Shown one piece after another: positions 10,469 through 21,891 of a DNA stretch of 64,000 bases. Source of the DNA: Dioszegia crocea (lineage: Eukaryota > Basidiomycota > Tremellomycetes > Tremellales > Bulleribasidiaceae); contig BCKK01000005.1 in assembly GCA_001600615.1 (NCBI GenBank), forward strand, positions 1,575,559-1,639,558, given 5' to 3'. Numbering within the stretch: the stretch's first letter is position 1; each line of letters begins with the position of its first letter. Made by a program: the position numbers and the translations under genes. The notes under the pieces were generated by a model, which saw only the letters and a list, made by a program, of their open reading frames with translations, had not been told where the DNA came from and made no database searches.

Positions 10469-11540
10469 AGCAAATGAGATCACTGCCGGCGCCGTTGGCC
10501 GAGACGACCGCGTGACTAAGCCTCGGCAGGACGAACCAACTCTTCGATTGCTGCAGGCATATTGCGTGAGCGAGTACGACCGCCGCGAAGGCAAGGCCAG
10601 CTACCGAGACCGAAGTCCAACTCCTATCCGCGACATCAGTGACACACCCAAACCTCCACCCCTGCCATCCGACGAATCTCCGTACCATGCCCATCCGTCG
10701 ACCTCCCCCTCCGCACCCTTTCTCACTCGTCAAGCGCTTCGGCAAATGAGTCGTACACCTATACAGCCGAGCTCAATGTGCTGGCAACCACCTGGAAGAT
10801 GTCGCTCTCACCTCGAACGACCGTGCGTACTTGGATGAGTATATCCTTGAGCTGGAAGCTTGGATTAAGAGACTTGGTGTCGGTGAGAGGTCCTTCTGTA
10901 AGGTGAGCATATTTCTTTGGCGTCGCTCAACGTGCAAGCGCTCATTCGTCCTTCGAGCCAAGCTCGAAAAGGCATATTACTCCTTAGTAGACCCCAAGCC
11001 GTGTGACGAGTGTCTTTACCACGGGCGAGTATGTCGTTACATTTCTTGGGTATTAGGACATGTTGCGACTGTCATATCAAGGCTACCGGCTGCTTCGAGA
11101 ATGGTAGTCCGAGGGACCGTAGGTATTAGAAGTATCTAGTGTCAGTATGCAAATGGAAGCGGACGGTCTGACCTGGAACGGCCGAAAGGTTACCCCAGAC
11201 CTTGGTTTCATCGAACAGACCAAGAATGACTTGCTGCAGGTTAATTATCGACTAATGTGATTGTATTCACGTTTATGCATTGGTCCATTTGGGTCTCCCA
11301 GCTTTGTTGAGGCCCGGCCTGCTCTCGCGCGTTCGTTCATGCGGGCACAGGCCATGGTTGCACAACTGGACACCACTCGACTATCTGTATCAATACTGTA
11401 TATCCGTCTCATCCACCGCTATATCCGGGTGAGCCAAAACAAACGCGTCCACTTCTGTCCCCCTTGCTGTCCACCCTTCTATCTTCTCAACGTTTTTCTA
11501 CAGGGACTTGAGACCTTCACATAGGCCCCTCCTCAATCAA
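10431..11540 (+). pseudogene. Unresolved multi-exon locus, possibly decayed
   Basis: Several plus-strand pieces look coding, but I could not join them into one frame. Piece 1, 10431-10838, has a Pro-rich second half (DTPKPPPLPSDES). Piece 2, about 10760-10902, encodes a helical stretch (LDEYILELEAWIKRLG) and ends at a good GTGAGC donor. Piece 3, about 10960-11130, after removing GTATGT...CAAG, gives PCDECLYHGRATGCFENGS, a Cys pattern seen in zinc-binding proteins. Piece 4, about 11145-11240, reads DGLTWNGRKVTPDLGFIEQT. An in-frame TGA at about 10748 separates pieces unless an intron of about 38 nt is present. It may be a real gene that I failed to resolve, or one broken by mutation. No transposase or integrase motif is visible. 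Confidence 0.3.
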
Positions 11541-11600
11541 GCCCGCGCTTGGCTTAGCGGACGAACCCCCGCAGTCATAAAACCATACCTCAAAGCTACT

Positions 11601-13031
11601 ATGTCCACGCCTATTCAGGTGTACGACTCCCTCCTCGCCTTGCTCACTCCCTCGGCGTCTTGGGGTCGACACCGGAGCCATTCGGAGATATCAGATGGAC
11701 TGAAGAGGATTAGGCGTATAGTGCTTACGGAGGGCATACCAGAAGTCGTACGTCAGCACTCCTGCTCTGGGTTGGATCGGCTTCAATCTTTATTGAGTGG
11801 GAAGCTGAAGGGGACCCTGCTTTGACGTTGCAAGTCTGAGATCTGATTCCTTGTCTGTGGTTCTCAAAGACTACCGCTGATATCTCTCAGGCTGGACGAC
11901 CCGCTCTTCGTCCTAGAATATGGAAACTTATGCTGAAGATCGACTCGCTCAACACTGATGAATATCTTCGATGGGTGACTATGGGTCCTTCAGCAGTAAG
12001 CACTAAGAGTGAGTTGCCTCATCGCCTGAGTTGTCGGAGGGAAAACTCATTCGCACCAGTCAAAAACGATACCTTCCGGACGTTGGCAACGGATACGCAA
12101 TTCAAAGGGAAGGTGAAGGAGGATATGTTGATTCGGCTTTTGGAAGCGTTCGTATGGAAGAACCACGGTAAGCTGCCCGACGACCGAAGATCGTCCTTCT
12201 GGGAAGTAGCTGAATTCTCAGGCTCAGAAAGAGATGGTCTGCCATTCACTTATGTCCAAGGTGAGTTTCCCGAAGTCATCATGTAGAAGCCGTTGCTGAT
12301 GAGTCAGGGATGAATGTCCTTTCTGCCCCCTTCCTGTTCACCCTCTCCTCCCAAATAGAGGCATTTGCCTGCTTTTCAACATTCATTGAGCAAAGCTGTC
12401 CGCTGTATGTTCAACCTACGTTGGTCGGCGTCCACAAAGGGCTGAAGGTAAGCTCTCGACCCATCAGAATTGCGCAAAAGCTGAATTTCTCAGCTCTTGG
12501 ATCAGTGCCTCAAAATCGTCGACCCAGAGCTATTTGATCATCTACGAAGCAAAAACCTATCTGCCGAGCTGTACGCATTCCCATGTGAGCTCGCTGGCAG
12601 CCGCTCTAGGCCAAGCACGAGTCATAAGCTGATATACGTAGCCGTGTTGACTCTGTGCGCCTGTACACCTCCACTAGAAGAAGTTCTGCAATTATGGGAG
12701 TGAGCTAGATTTCGGAGACCGATGATAGAAATCGTCAAGCTGATAAGTGCAGCTTCCTCTTGGCCTTCGGAGTTCACCTCAACATCCTCTGCGTAATCGC
12801 ACAGCTCTTGTTGATGAGGCAAGAGATCATGGATTCGCCATCGTGAGCTCGTCTTCCGCTCACAGCCCAGATAAAGAGACAAAGAGCTGACGATATCGTA
12901 GGCCAATGAAACTACTCCGCACATTCCCTCCGCTGGACGCTCGACCTGTCATAGGCGTCACTGTCGCTCTCGTCAAGGATATCCCGGAAGATCTATATCG
13001 AGAACTCGTCGCTCACCCATTCACATCCTAA
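11601..13031 (+). CDS. BUB2: BUB2/Cdc16 family TBC-domain GAP (mitotic exit/septation), 306 aa
   Basis: Nine exons: 11601-11747, 11891-12008, 12060-12167, 12222-12260, 12308-12447, 12494-12584, 12642-12699, 12753-12842, 12902-13031. All join in frame to 306 residues, the same length as yeast Bub2. Recognisable family blocks are LKRIRRIVLTEGIPE, LRPRIWKLML, KIKNDTFRTLATD (created only when exon 2 ends at 12008), FTYVQGMNVLSAPFLF, YVQPTLVGVHKGLK, LLDQCLKIVDPELFDHL and a WDFLLAFG block near the end. Bub2, with Bfa1, is the GTPase-activating component that holds the Tem1/Spg1 GTPase inactive at the spindle pole until the spindle is positioned. The TBC arginine-finger region is degenerate, as far as I can align it by eye. 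It is convergent with the gene at 13449-14207. Confidence 0.93.
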
Positions 13032-13448
13032 GTCGGATCCACCCTGAATCGACCGGTCGTCCTTGACGAGGCCGTGCCAATCACACGACCAACATATGTG
13101 TACAGTCGACGTTCTCGCGGGGAACGAGTGCGGACACCCAATCAAGCTATCGAGCTTGGCAGCGCTGTGGTAGCGTGCAGGACAGCAGTGCACTATGGCT
13201 TCCCGCAAGTGGGAGCAGAGAGAGGGAGCGAAGAGCAAGGGTGCTGACTGTACATGCGATGAAAGCTTCGTTTGCCTTCGAGCTCGAAATGCATGCAATA
13301 GGTGCAGCTCATGGCTGTCTCAGCTGTGAAAACTTTCCCCATCAGGCTAGTTGACATGACAATCCATTCTGCTCATCTTGTACGACTTGTAGATTTCCCA
13401 AATGGCTAACAGTACATACAGCGTTCTGTCGTCCACTGCGAAGCCTGA
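13032..13448. other. Convergent 3' region
   Basis: About 420 bases between the stops of BUB2 and the following minus-strand gene. No gene supported. Confidence 0.45.
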
Positions 13449-14207
13449 TCACGCATCACTAACAAAATCTCCCAGGTGAAACTTGACCTTCACCTCCAAT
13501 TCCAATCCAGCCACCCCATCGCAGATCGCCCAACCCGCTTTCAAGCCTATCGTTCCCGCTTCCTCATCCCAAACCTGACCAAATGCCGTCCCGCTCAATT
13601 CTGGAGGAGATCCGGATGTACCAAACACCTCACCCACCAGCCTGGCTGCTTTCGCACCTCGAGAAGCACACGGGGCGGGCAGATGGGCCTGATACGCAGT
13701 GGCGAAGGCGGCATACGGGGGGGTGATCATGGTGGTCAGAGCTTCTTGCCACTCGCTGCCATTGATGGAGACCCGGCTGTCCCCCTTCTCGAGATCCCGA
13801 TCCGCCCCGTTGGCCCCTCGGATGGGGCGAAGTGCAAGTGTGGTGGAGCAGGTAGGTGCAGTGAAGAGGGGCGATTTGCGAAGGATCCAGGCCCTTTCAG
13901 GCTCGTCCAGGAGTGTCGTATCGACAAGAACTGAGTGGTCGGTCTTGTGTCGAATGGCGGCTGGTGAGTCGAGAGAGAGGGAGAATGTGGCTACGATATC
14001 TCGCGAAATGAAGGTGGTGAAATCTTCAACTTGTGAAGCGAGGGAAGTGAGCGCGAGTGAAGGAATTCCATCGGGAAGAGAGGCTCGAAAGGTGCTGGAA
14101 TTGTACCTGCTAGCAGCTGAGTTGAGCAGATTTTGGAAAGCCATCACGGCGTCATCGGCCGGTGAGCATGCGTTGCGAGTATTGCGGGATTGTTTAGACC
14201 TGGCCAT
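13449..14207 (-). CDS. Unknown protein (252 aa)
   Basis: A single uninterrupted reading frame runs from ATG 14207 (MARSKQSRNTRN) to a stop at 13449. The N-terminus is basic; the rest is a mix of helical and beta-like segments (VEDFTTFISRDIVATFSLSL; LLDEPERAWILRKSPLF). The C-terminus is beta-rich with alternating hydrophobics (GLELEVKVKFHLGDFV). There is no signal peptide, membrane span or known catalytic motif. Codon use matches its neighbours and the frame is long for chance, so I think it is real. Single-exon genes are uncommon in this window. I do not recognise the family. Confidence 0.6.
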   Translation of the reverse strand: MARSKQSRNTRNACSPADDAVMAFQNLLNSAASRYNSSTFRASLPDGIPSLALTSLASQVEDFTTFISRDIVATFSLSLDSPAAIRHKTDHSVLVDTTLLDEPERAWILRKSPLFTAPTCSTTLALRPIRGANGADRDLEKGDSRVSINGSEWQEALTTMITPPYAAFATAYQAHLPAPCASRGAKAARLVGEVFGTSGSPPELSGTAFGQVWDEEAGTIGLKAGWAICDGVAGLELEVKVKFHLGDFVSDA

Positions 14208-14873
14208 GGTGAGCTATGTTGCTTGATCGGGCAGATATCGGTCAGGTGGAAGGTATAGGAATTGGGATAGAACGGTCGGAATGGCGCGATGATGAGGTGA
14301 GGGGGGAGGAGCTTACGTTGGAACAGGGACAAGTCTTTACATCCCCTGTGGGGGCTTCGAAGCGCCTCATCTGCCCTATCCGCTCGTCTTCTACTGACCG
14401 ATGACGAGCTCGAGAAGCGACATCTAGGCGCCAAGCTGAGGTCAAGCCTTCGCCGCGCTTGCGATACCCGAAGAACCAAGAATCAGAAGTCGAGAACTAC
14501 AGAAGCGAGGAATGAAGCATTCAAGTTGACGATCGAGGTTTGGGTCCATGAACTCCTTTGTTTTTCCCCTTTGCATGCTTGGTCCTTTCCTACTGCCTTC
14601 GGGTCAGATTAGCCGCTTCGGGCGATTACCACAGGTGTGCAGGCCACAGTATCAGATTTAGTACCGAGTCAGCGCGTCATTCTGAGGGAAGGCGAGAAAG
14701 CCAGGTTTGTCCTGAGCCTTCTACCTCGTAGCATGTGCCGTTCGAACGCACATGAGCAGGGTCGTTCGGCCTTCAACACGTAGGCGCGGGCGTATTGAAG
14801 GCCTTCCAATGCACCATGACCGCCACATAATGCATCGATGTTTCTTACTTTGATGTCGACCGAAGTCCTAGCT
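14208..14873. other. Intergenic region upstream of the 252-aa gene
   Basis: About 670 bases between two minus-strand genes. Short ORFs only, with no splice structure or domain that I can support. Confidence 0.45.
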
Positions 14874-16971
14874 TCAGATATGTACTTCCCTGAACATGTT
14901 AGCGGCTGAGCGGTGCTTTCAGTCCCGTCCCACGGCTATACCTGACTCACATAAAAGCATACTCGATCACTCTGAACATAGCTTCGTTGCTGACGTCTAC
15001 GTCCCACCCTATCCTATAGCGATCAGCTCTAGGTCTTACCCAGCGTGTGGACCACCCAGCTGACTCACGCTTCTTTCCAGTCCAAGCCCGCTTCAGCATG
15101 GAGCAATCCACGATCTGACCACTCGCCCAGCTCGCTGTCTGCCACACCGCGAAACAAGACCTGGGGCAAATGAGCACATTCCGTCTCGAAAAATAAGAAG
15201 ACTAACGAAGATCCTGACGAGGACTTGAGGTGGAGGGATGATACGGAGAGACAGACTCGGTTCGAGTTGAGCTGGACTCAAAAGCCTATAAGCCTAATGA
15301 GTGAGCTGAAGTCGTGAATTTTTCGAGTTCGTAGCAACTGACCACATTCTTATGTTTCATCAGACTCGGCAGCCAGCTCGTAATCATGCTGGTTCGACCT
15401 TCGACCGGTACGCCGAGCGTTGTGAGGATTCGGTCGATATGCGGGATAAAGAGTGATTGGGGAAGACAAAAGGCGTTAATGGGTCGGATATCAGGCCAAG
15501 CTTAGGAAGTCAGCTTTTGCGCATGACAATAAGTCTGCGATCGCCAACTGACCTGGAAGAAGAGGCCCTTCAGGATTCACAGCGGCCGGAGCAGGCTTGA
15601 CCGACGGTCTGAAGTATGGTCAGATTATCCCTCATATCAATAGTGAGCTGAAGGGTAAAGCTCACAGAATCTCCATAAACAGCCCACTGCTCTCTGTGCC
15701 CGAAAGCAAATCCGTCACTTTCCCTCCTGGGCCAACTTGGGCAAACCACCTGATCCGCATTTGGCCGCCTTCGGTCGTGAGGCTTGTCATGGGGTATGCC
15801 GCGAGGACTTGCCAGTCTGTAAGATAGTAAGATACCTCTACCTGGAAGATCAGCTTTGGGTCGGAATGATTCAACAAGGAAGTCCGATCGCAGAAGCTTA
15901 CGCCTGTATCGGAGTTGAAAAGGAGATCGAGCTTTGGCTGGATGGAACGAGGGCGGAAGATGAGTCGGGCAGTTGATTGATCGTGAATGACATCTAGCAA
16001 GTCAGCTTGATCTTTAAACCAGAAAGATCGCGGTGCGTAACTGAGCTTACGCTTGGTTATAACCTCGTTTGGACCTAGTGCTTTTCCTACGAACTTTTGC
16101 TTGGCCGTCTTGTCCTGGGTCATAAGCTATCTCCTCCACAACAGAGTTCCCGCAAGCTTACATCGACTGTGAGGGTACCCAGGTAGTCTGACAGTCAGCT
16201 AAGATCCACCCTTCAGATCGCGGAACAGTGGTAATGTCAACTTACGTCCAGCCGGAGGACCCTTCGCCAAGTCTCTAAGCTGTATCAGCTACTGATGTCC
16301 GTTTATTCCGAGGTCATCTGCGAACTGACCCGCTCACTGTGCCATTCAGAGTTACAGTCTTTCCAGCTGCTGTCTGACAAGTCAGAGTTGCCTCCGCGGT
16401 CTTTTCTGTTTTGAGTGCGGCAGCTGCTGCCTTATAAGCGATATACATAGCATGGCGTACCTCCTCCCGCAGCCTTCGCAGCCCCGCCACCCGCAGGCGC
16501 AGCAACAGCCACCTCAGGCTTGAGCTACCCCATCAGCTCGCCTTCTTTGCCGCCTCCTCTGCTGCCTTCGCCGCTACTGCTAGTGCACCCACGTTGACGA
16601 CGTTGAGTCGGACTACCGCCTTCTGAGCACAGGCGTAGAAGTACGAGTCGTTGTCCGTGCTGAGTGTGTCAGCTTGGAACGGGACAGCATTCAAAGTTGA
16701 GTAACTTACACGAAGACTTGCGCTGAAGTCGCGTACGCGCCTATCCACGGCATATCGGAGGCAGCACATGAGAGACGGACATCGTTCTTTGGGATAGTGA
16801 ACTTCTCTGAGGCAGCTAAGACAGCTTTCTATAAGGATGAGCTCTGGCCACACGAGGAAACGCTAGATTTTCGGGAGAACGCGAACTCACGTCGTATGTC
16901 ATTGGAAGCGCAACGAAAGCTTCGTGTCCGCCTCCATTCAGCAGAAGCATTCTTGGTGGTGCGCCTGCCAT
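14874..16971 (-). CDS. Fifteen-exon unknown protein (451 aa)
   Basis: Exons: 16971-16891, 16828-16710, 16659-16593, 16524-16461, 16426-16338, 16279-16246, 16187-16162, 16126-16051, 15993-15666, 15608-15553, 15500-15343, 15293-15207, 15160-15069, 15013-14951, 14889-14874. All 15 join in frame, including introns of only 34 and 35 nt and a 16-nt last exon. The N-terminal half has beta-rich segments (RMLLLNGGGHEAFVALPMTY; NDVRLSCAASD) with an Ala/Gly linker at about residue 100. A central block includes ARLIFRPRSIQPKLDLLF and QVEVSYYLTDWQVLAAYP. The C-terminal half is well ordered (FCLPQSLFIPHIDRILTTLG; GRTSMITSWLPSLMKHKN; LGEWSDRG). No signal peptide, membrane span or known catalytic motif is seen. 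I do not recognise the family; its complexity and codon use indicate a genuine, conserved gene. The donors of exons 3 and 4 are the least certain. Confidence 0.7.
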
Positions 16972-17630
16972 CCTAGCTTGAGTAAAGAAAGGGCTGGAAT
17001 CTGGGGGATCTAGAGAGAAGGATCAAAGGCAACGAAGGGAGACTTGTAGGTATGGTTACTTGGATTGAAAAGGGCAGGGACAATAAGCCTTGTCAGTGCG
17101 TTTCAGCCTCGTGTGGGTCAGTGCGTCCCTCCCTATCCCTTCTCTCAAATCTTCTTTCCTTTTTTCAGGCCAAAGAGCTCCAAAGAGTATCAGCTCGTAG
17201 CTCAAATGTGTGCAAGCTGGGGGGAATGGACCATATGCGGGCATGGAGCAGGGTGGATGTGCATTGCACGAAGCAGATCAGTCCACCAGGCGGAAATGTC
17301 TCGGACCAATCGGCTCAGGGTCGCGTTTGATCGATAAGTTGACACTGACCTGGACATCTTCTCCCTCAGTCCATCGCCATTGCTGGTCAGAAGCAGTGCC
17401 GCTGTGCATGGGCCATGCTTCTATTTGGGTCGAGATAGCAGAGTATAGATAGGACCCTCCCTTGTCCTCGAGTCTCCCCCCTGAAGCGATCTGGTCATTC
17501 GCCGCTCGGCCCCCTTGGCACCATCATCCCTGTCATCCGTCCCTTTACCATCATTTTCCGCCCCATCATACCTGTGCTTTCGAACATCTCCCCTCATCTT
17601 AGAGCAGCGTGTTAGGAAGCTGCAGCTGCG
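16972..17630. promoter_or_regulatory. Divergent promoter region (unknown gene / GH9 glucanase)
   Basis: About 660 bases between divergent starts. Overlapping short ORFs are present on both strands, none with a domain or good splice sites. It probably contains both promoters. Confidence 0.45.
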
Positions 17631-19811
17631 ATGGTCAACTCTCACCTCGTTGGCTTTCTCATCGCGCTCGCTGCTCTTCCCGAACAACCGTTCGCCCAGC
17701 TCACCCCATCGCCGACTTACGCACCTCCTTCCCCTACAGCTGGGCTCGCACGGTCCACGAGCACGCCGAATGCACAATGGTCCAATGTACTTGGCAACTC
17801 ACTGTACTTCTTTGATGCGCAGAGGTCGGGAAGGTTGAATCAGGGGACATACGGGAATAGGGTGGCATGGAGGAATGACTCGGCGTTGAATGATGGGGAT
17901 GATTATGGGGTGGACCTTACAGGCGGATGGTATGATGCCGGCGATGTGAGTGAGATCTTCACTGGCCTTGCCGACAAAGAGAAAGTGATCTGGGGAAGAG
18001 GCGGGACGAGTGGCTGAGCTGTCATCTTTATCGAAGATTGCCCTGACATCGAGTGGTATGCTGACTCAACAGTACATCAAAGCTACTTTCCCCCTCGTTC
18101 ACACCCTCTTCGCCATCTCGTGGTCCGCTCTGACGCACGGCCAAGGCTACTCGATAGGCAGGCAGACCGCTTATCTAGACGGGACTTTAAGATGGGGATA
18201 CGACTGGCTGATGAGAGTGAGCTTTCTGTTCCTTTGTAATGAGGGTGATCTCAGCTGACGGTCAGGCTCATCCATCTGACGATGTCCTGTTCGTCCAAGT
18301 CGGTGACTCGGATATCGACAACAACTACTGGTCAGTTTAAGAGTCTTCCCTGGTGCTTCGCAAGCTGACCCAACAGGGGCGGAGATCAAGGCATCGCTAC
18401 ACCTCGTCCAGCCTTCCCCGTCAACTCCTCATTTCCGGGCACAGACGTCTGGGCAGCCGCCTCTGCTTCCCTGTCTATCGCCGCACTCCTCTATTCCAAC
18501 GCTACCTACTCTCCATTCTCCACAGCTCAACAACCCGCAAATCCCTCCATATCAAATACGACATATTCCGCTCAACTCCTCGACCACGCCACACGTCTAT
18601 ACCGAGTTGCCAACACCACCCGACAAGTCTCATTCGCTACCTCCATACCTGCCGTCGCTAGCGCATACGGCTCCAGTGGATGGGGAGACGATATGACGCT
18701 CGCAGCGCTGTCATTGGCGCTAGCTACGAATCAGTCAACATACTACGCCGATGCGTATAGGCTGTACGGGCGCTACAGACTTACAGGGACGAGCTTCGTG
18801 TACAACTGGGATAGCAAGACACCGGCTGTGTTTGTCTTGTTTGTCGAGGCGGCGAGGGCGAATCCTGGATTGGCGCAGGGTGCGGGTTTGGCTGTGAATC
18901 TTACGGGATGGCAAAATGAGGCGGAAGGCTACTTTGATCGAGTTATCAATGGGCAAACTACCAATACCTATCGGACAGGAGGTGAGTCATAGTGTGATAA
19001 TGAATCGGGACCGCGCTGATATGACTAGCCGGGCTACAATTGTGGAGAGGCGATTCCGACTTTGCCAGTCTGAATCCTGCATTGGCATTCACCATGCTCT
19101 TGCTCAAATACGCACCGATGGCATCGAGTATTGATAAATCCAACAGATACACTGCAAGTCGACTCGTCTATTTTGACTTACGCGTATACTGACCATTCCA
19201 GACCTTTGCTCAGACCCAGATCGACTACGTGATGGGGAAGAACCCAGTGAACGGTAAGTCCACATCCAAAAGTCACCGTCAAAGTTCTTCTTGCTGACGA
19301 CCCAGCGGTCTACATGGTCGGCTCTCATCCCAATTCGCCCCAAAACCCTCACTCGGCCCCCGCTTCAGGCGGAAGTGGCTTCGCCAATCTGCGCAACAAC
19401 CCACCTCAGAACATCCGCACGCTATATGGCGCAATAGTCGGTGGACCACTGGCGAACGATCTTTTCTGGGACTGGAGGGACGATTGGGTCCAAACTGAGA
19501 TTGCTTTGGATTACAATGCGGCTATCCCTGGTATTGCAGCGATGATGGTGAGCTATATCGGACTTGCCGAGTGATGAAGAAAGAGGACTTAAGCTGACCC
19601 GAAGCTCGCCAACTCATCCGCTGATCCATACTATGTCAACCTCGAAGCCAACACCTATTCCATCCCCAGCGGTCAACCATGCGATGCTGCCCTGCCCTGC
19701 GGGAATCGCCTTGCACCAGGTGCGATCGCAGGTATCGTGCTCGGTATTTTGGGCTTCTTGCTCCTGCTTGCGGGGCTTATATGGTATCGGAGAAGGAAGG
19801 CCAGACGGTGA
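17631..19811 (+). CDS. Glycoside hydrolase family 9 endoglucanase, membrane-anchored (584 aa)
   Basis: Eight exons: 17631-17945, 18073-18216, 18266-18330, 18377-18981, 19029-19153, 19202-19253, 19306-19547, 19605-19811. An N-terminal signal peptide (about residues 1-22) is followed by a GH9 (alpha/alpha)6 barrel. Visible catalytic features are GGWYDAGD (Asp102 and Asp105), HPNSP (His443) and the acid Glu500 in WVQTEIALDYNAA. After the domain a Ser/Thr-Pro linker leads to one membrane span (GAIAGIVLGILGFLLLLAG) and a basic cytosolic end (WYRRRKARR). The enzyme should therefore sit at the plasma membrane with its active site outside, cutting beta-1,4-glucan-type chains. The intron 19154-19201 uses a GC donor (ACT|GCAAGT). 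A GT donor at 19166 would also keep frame, adding four residues, but leaves a 36-nt intron with a poor donor. Confidence 0.92.
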
Positions 19812-20307
19812 TAGTTTGGGTATACTGGAAATCTGGGTCAGGAAGGGGAGGTTACGTATAGTCCATTCATGTGGATTCATCAAGGGTAAAAGATTGGTTG
19901 TATAGATTATGTATGGACTTTATGACGATGAGGCGGGCTTAGATATGGTATAAACAAAGGTTGACGAGTGACACCGGGTCATGTGAATGTCGATACCAAG
20001 TCAGTCAAGGGGGCCAATCTCTTTGTCAATGACCAAGGGGTTGACATCTTGCTCGCTTTGTCCGCTGCAAAGCGGAACTCCCTCCTTTCAGCTCTTCACC
20101 GGAGAGACAAAGAGCCTCAAAACCCCAAGCCTTGACCCCTGACAACCGTCTGTATACAAAGGAGGCGGTATGCTTGACTCGACATCATGCTCTCGTACCC
20201 TCATGGAACAGGTGTCCTCCCACCTCACGCTTCATTCTTCTACGTTGAGTCTGCACTTTTTGTTTTACTCAATCTTTGCAATTTCTACAGCTTTCCCCTC
20301 TATCGAC
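19812..20307. other. Intergenic region upstream of the Cys-tail protein gene
   Basis: About 500 bases in tandem orientation. From about 20220 a pyrimidine-rich stretch leads to the ATG at 20308. No other gene is supported. Confidence 0.45.
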
Positions 20308-20957
20308 ATGGTAGCCACGAACGAGAAGCAGGAATTGAGCATGGTCGAGGCTCTGGCTCCCGCCACACCCCTTCAAACCGAGGTGCAACCCCCGTTGTAC
20401 AGTCCCGTCCGTGAGACCAAGTAAGTTTCTGCCATCCTCCCATTCTTCATCATCCCATACATGCGTCCCTGAATTTCCCCTCGCCTAGCCTTTGCTGACC
20501 TCTCAGGACCGATCCCAAGATCACCAGCCTACTCCCGCCTCTTCAGACTCACGGCCTGGCCGAGTCTGCCTCTTCCTCCGCGACCGCCGTCAATCCCGCT
20601 CAGGCGTAAGTCTCTCCTGTCTCTTCCCTTCCTCACTTCTCACCCTACATCCACCTAAACAAAGACTAACTTCCTAGCTCCGAGCCGATTGTCGCCCAGC
20701 CCACTGCTCAAGCTCCGCCAATCTCCAAATCCACCCCAACAAGCACCTCCTCCCAGTCAACATACGACGCCTGGAACCCTGCTGACGCATCCAACAAGGA
20801 CGGCCGGCCATACTGGTGGAACCGGTGGTTCTGCTGTGGCTATGGCGTGGGTTGTGTGCTCTGCCTGTGTGGGAGCCCAACATGTTGGCAGGAGAGGCAG
20901 AAGCAGGTCAAGGTTGATGGTGGGGAGGGCGAGAAGGAGGTGAAGCAGTTGTTTTAG
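20308..20957 (+). CDS. Small protein with a Cys-rich hydrophobic tail (163 aa)
   Basis: Three exons: 20308-20420, 20507-20605, 20678-20957. The first 110 residues are Pro/Ser/Thr/Ala-rich and disordered (PTAQAPPISKSTPTSTSSQ). They are followed by an aromatic turn (GRPYWWNRWF), a compact Cys-rich hydrophobic segment (CCGYGVGCVLCLCGSPTC) and a charged end (ERQKQVKVDGGEGEKEVKQLF). The tail resembles CYSTM-type modules, short palmitoylatable or membrane-embedded Cys segments known from stress-related eukaryotic proteins; this is inference. An alternative frame through exon 3 is also open to about 20942, but it destroys the aromatic/Cys block and does not match the splice phase. The genes at 48436-48993 and 49917-50263 also end in Cys-rich tails. 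It converges with RPP21; the stops are 96 bp apart. Confidence 0.75.
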
Positions 20958-21053
20958 AAGTGGGAGGGTTGGGTAGAGTTTGGCGGAAGCCGTTGTGATG
21001 TGGATCGATGTATCACTTGCGTATTATCGGTTGGCGCTAGACATTCGGCGGGC

Positions 21054-21891
21054 TCATTCCGTTGAGGCTTCCTCCATCTGTTGCTGGGGTACCGCTCCCC
21101 AACCGCTCAGAGCCCTATCCCCTCTGTACAAAGCATGCCCCTTGCTCTTCAGATCAGCGCCTGGCAATCCAACACCTTCTGCGCCAGATATTGTGACCTG
21201 CTCCCGCTCGTGGAACGCAACCTTGTTGATTCTCCTCTTCTTCGCTGCTGGTAACGCCGCTGTATCGGACTGGTCGGCAAGTGGTGCAGAAGGCGTAAGG
21301 GGTGGATTTGGGATACTGCGGATGGTTTGACAAGTAAGGCAGGTATGGTGCGTGAGGTGGGTATGAGTTTTGCTTGCTGTAATGTCAGCTCGAACTTGAT
21401 AGTGCGCATCTCAGGCCAGTGGACGTACGTCGATTCCGCACGCGGCACGTCAGACCAGGGATGAGAATCGTCGAGCAATTCTTACAAATCGCTTGTTTGA
21501 CAGAGGGGTCACTGTACTTCAGCTCCATTCCCTATTGTTAGACATGGACAACACACAGTTTGACCTGAGTATGAACAGCCATCTTCTTCATTTCCTTCGT
21601 CGCCTTCCGCGCCAGCTTGTCCCATTGGACCGCTTTCTTCGAAGGATCATTCGTCCCCTCAGTTGGGACATGCACTTCCCGTCTGATTACCGCCGTCCCT
21701 CTTCCCTTTACCTTCTTCGTCGGCTTGACTTTCTTTGATCTTTTTGCTACGCTGTCGTCAGATGTAGACTTCGGTACAAGGTGTTGAAGGAGAGAGGCGG
21801 ATTGGTAGGCGAAGTTGATTCGATGGAACACGTCTCGGTTGGGTAAGGGTGGAGGACCGCCGGCAGGCTTTGTAGGTTTTGCTTTGACCAT
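21054..21891 (-). CDS. RPP21: RNase P/MRP subunit Rpp21/Rpr2 family (246 aa)
   Basis: Three exons: 21891-21557, 21511-21429, 21376-21054. The N-terminal helix region (DVFHRINFAYQSASLLQHL), the block MKKMAVHTQVKLDPSVKQAI and the zinc ligands CKNC...GLTC and CLTC match the Rpp21/Rpr2 family in order and spacing. These proteins are small zinc-binding subunits of RNase P, and Snm1 is the equivalent in RNase MRP; they help process tRNA 5' ends in the nucleus. The insert between residues about 45 and 90 is Lys-rich (KRSKKVKPTKKVKGRG) and the C-terminal 90 residues are family-specific. The protein is longer than human RPP21 (about 154 aa). RPP21 versus SNM1 assignment rests on visual similarity only. 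Confidence 0.85.

Noticed and set aside
10376..11540. Possible DNA transposon
   Set aside because: No terminal repeats flanking a transposase and no DDE or integrase motif; only a hairpin and coding-like pieces.
19166..19201. GT donor alternative for the GH9 intron
   Set aside because: Poor donor (GTCTAT) and only 36 nt; the GC donor upstream has full consensus and gives a 48-nt intron. Kept as a minor alternative.
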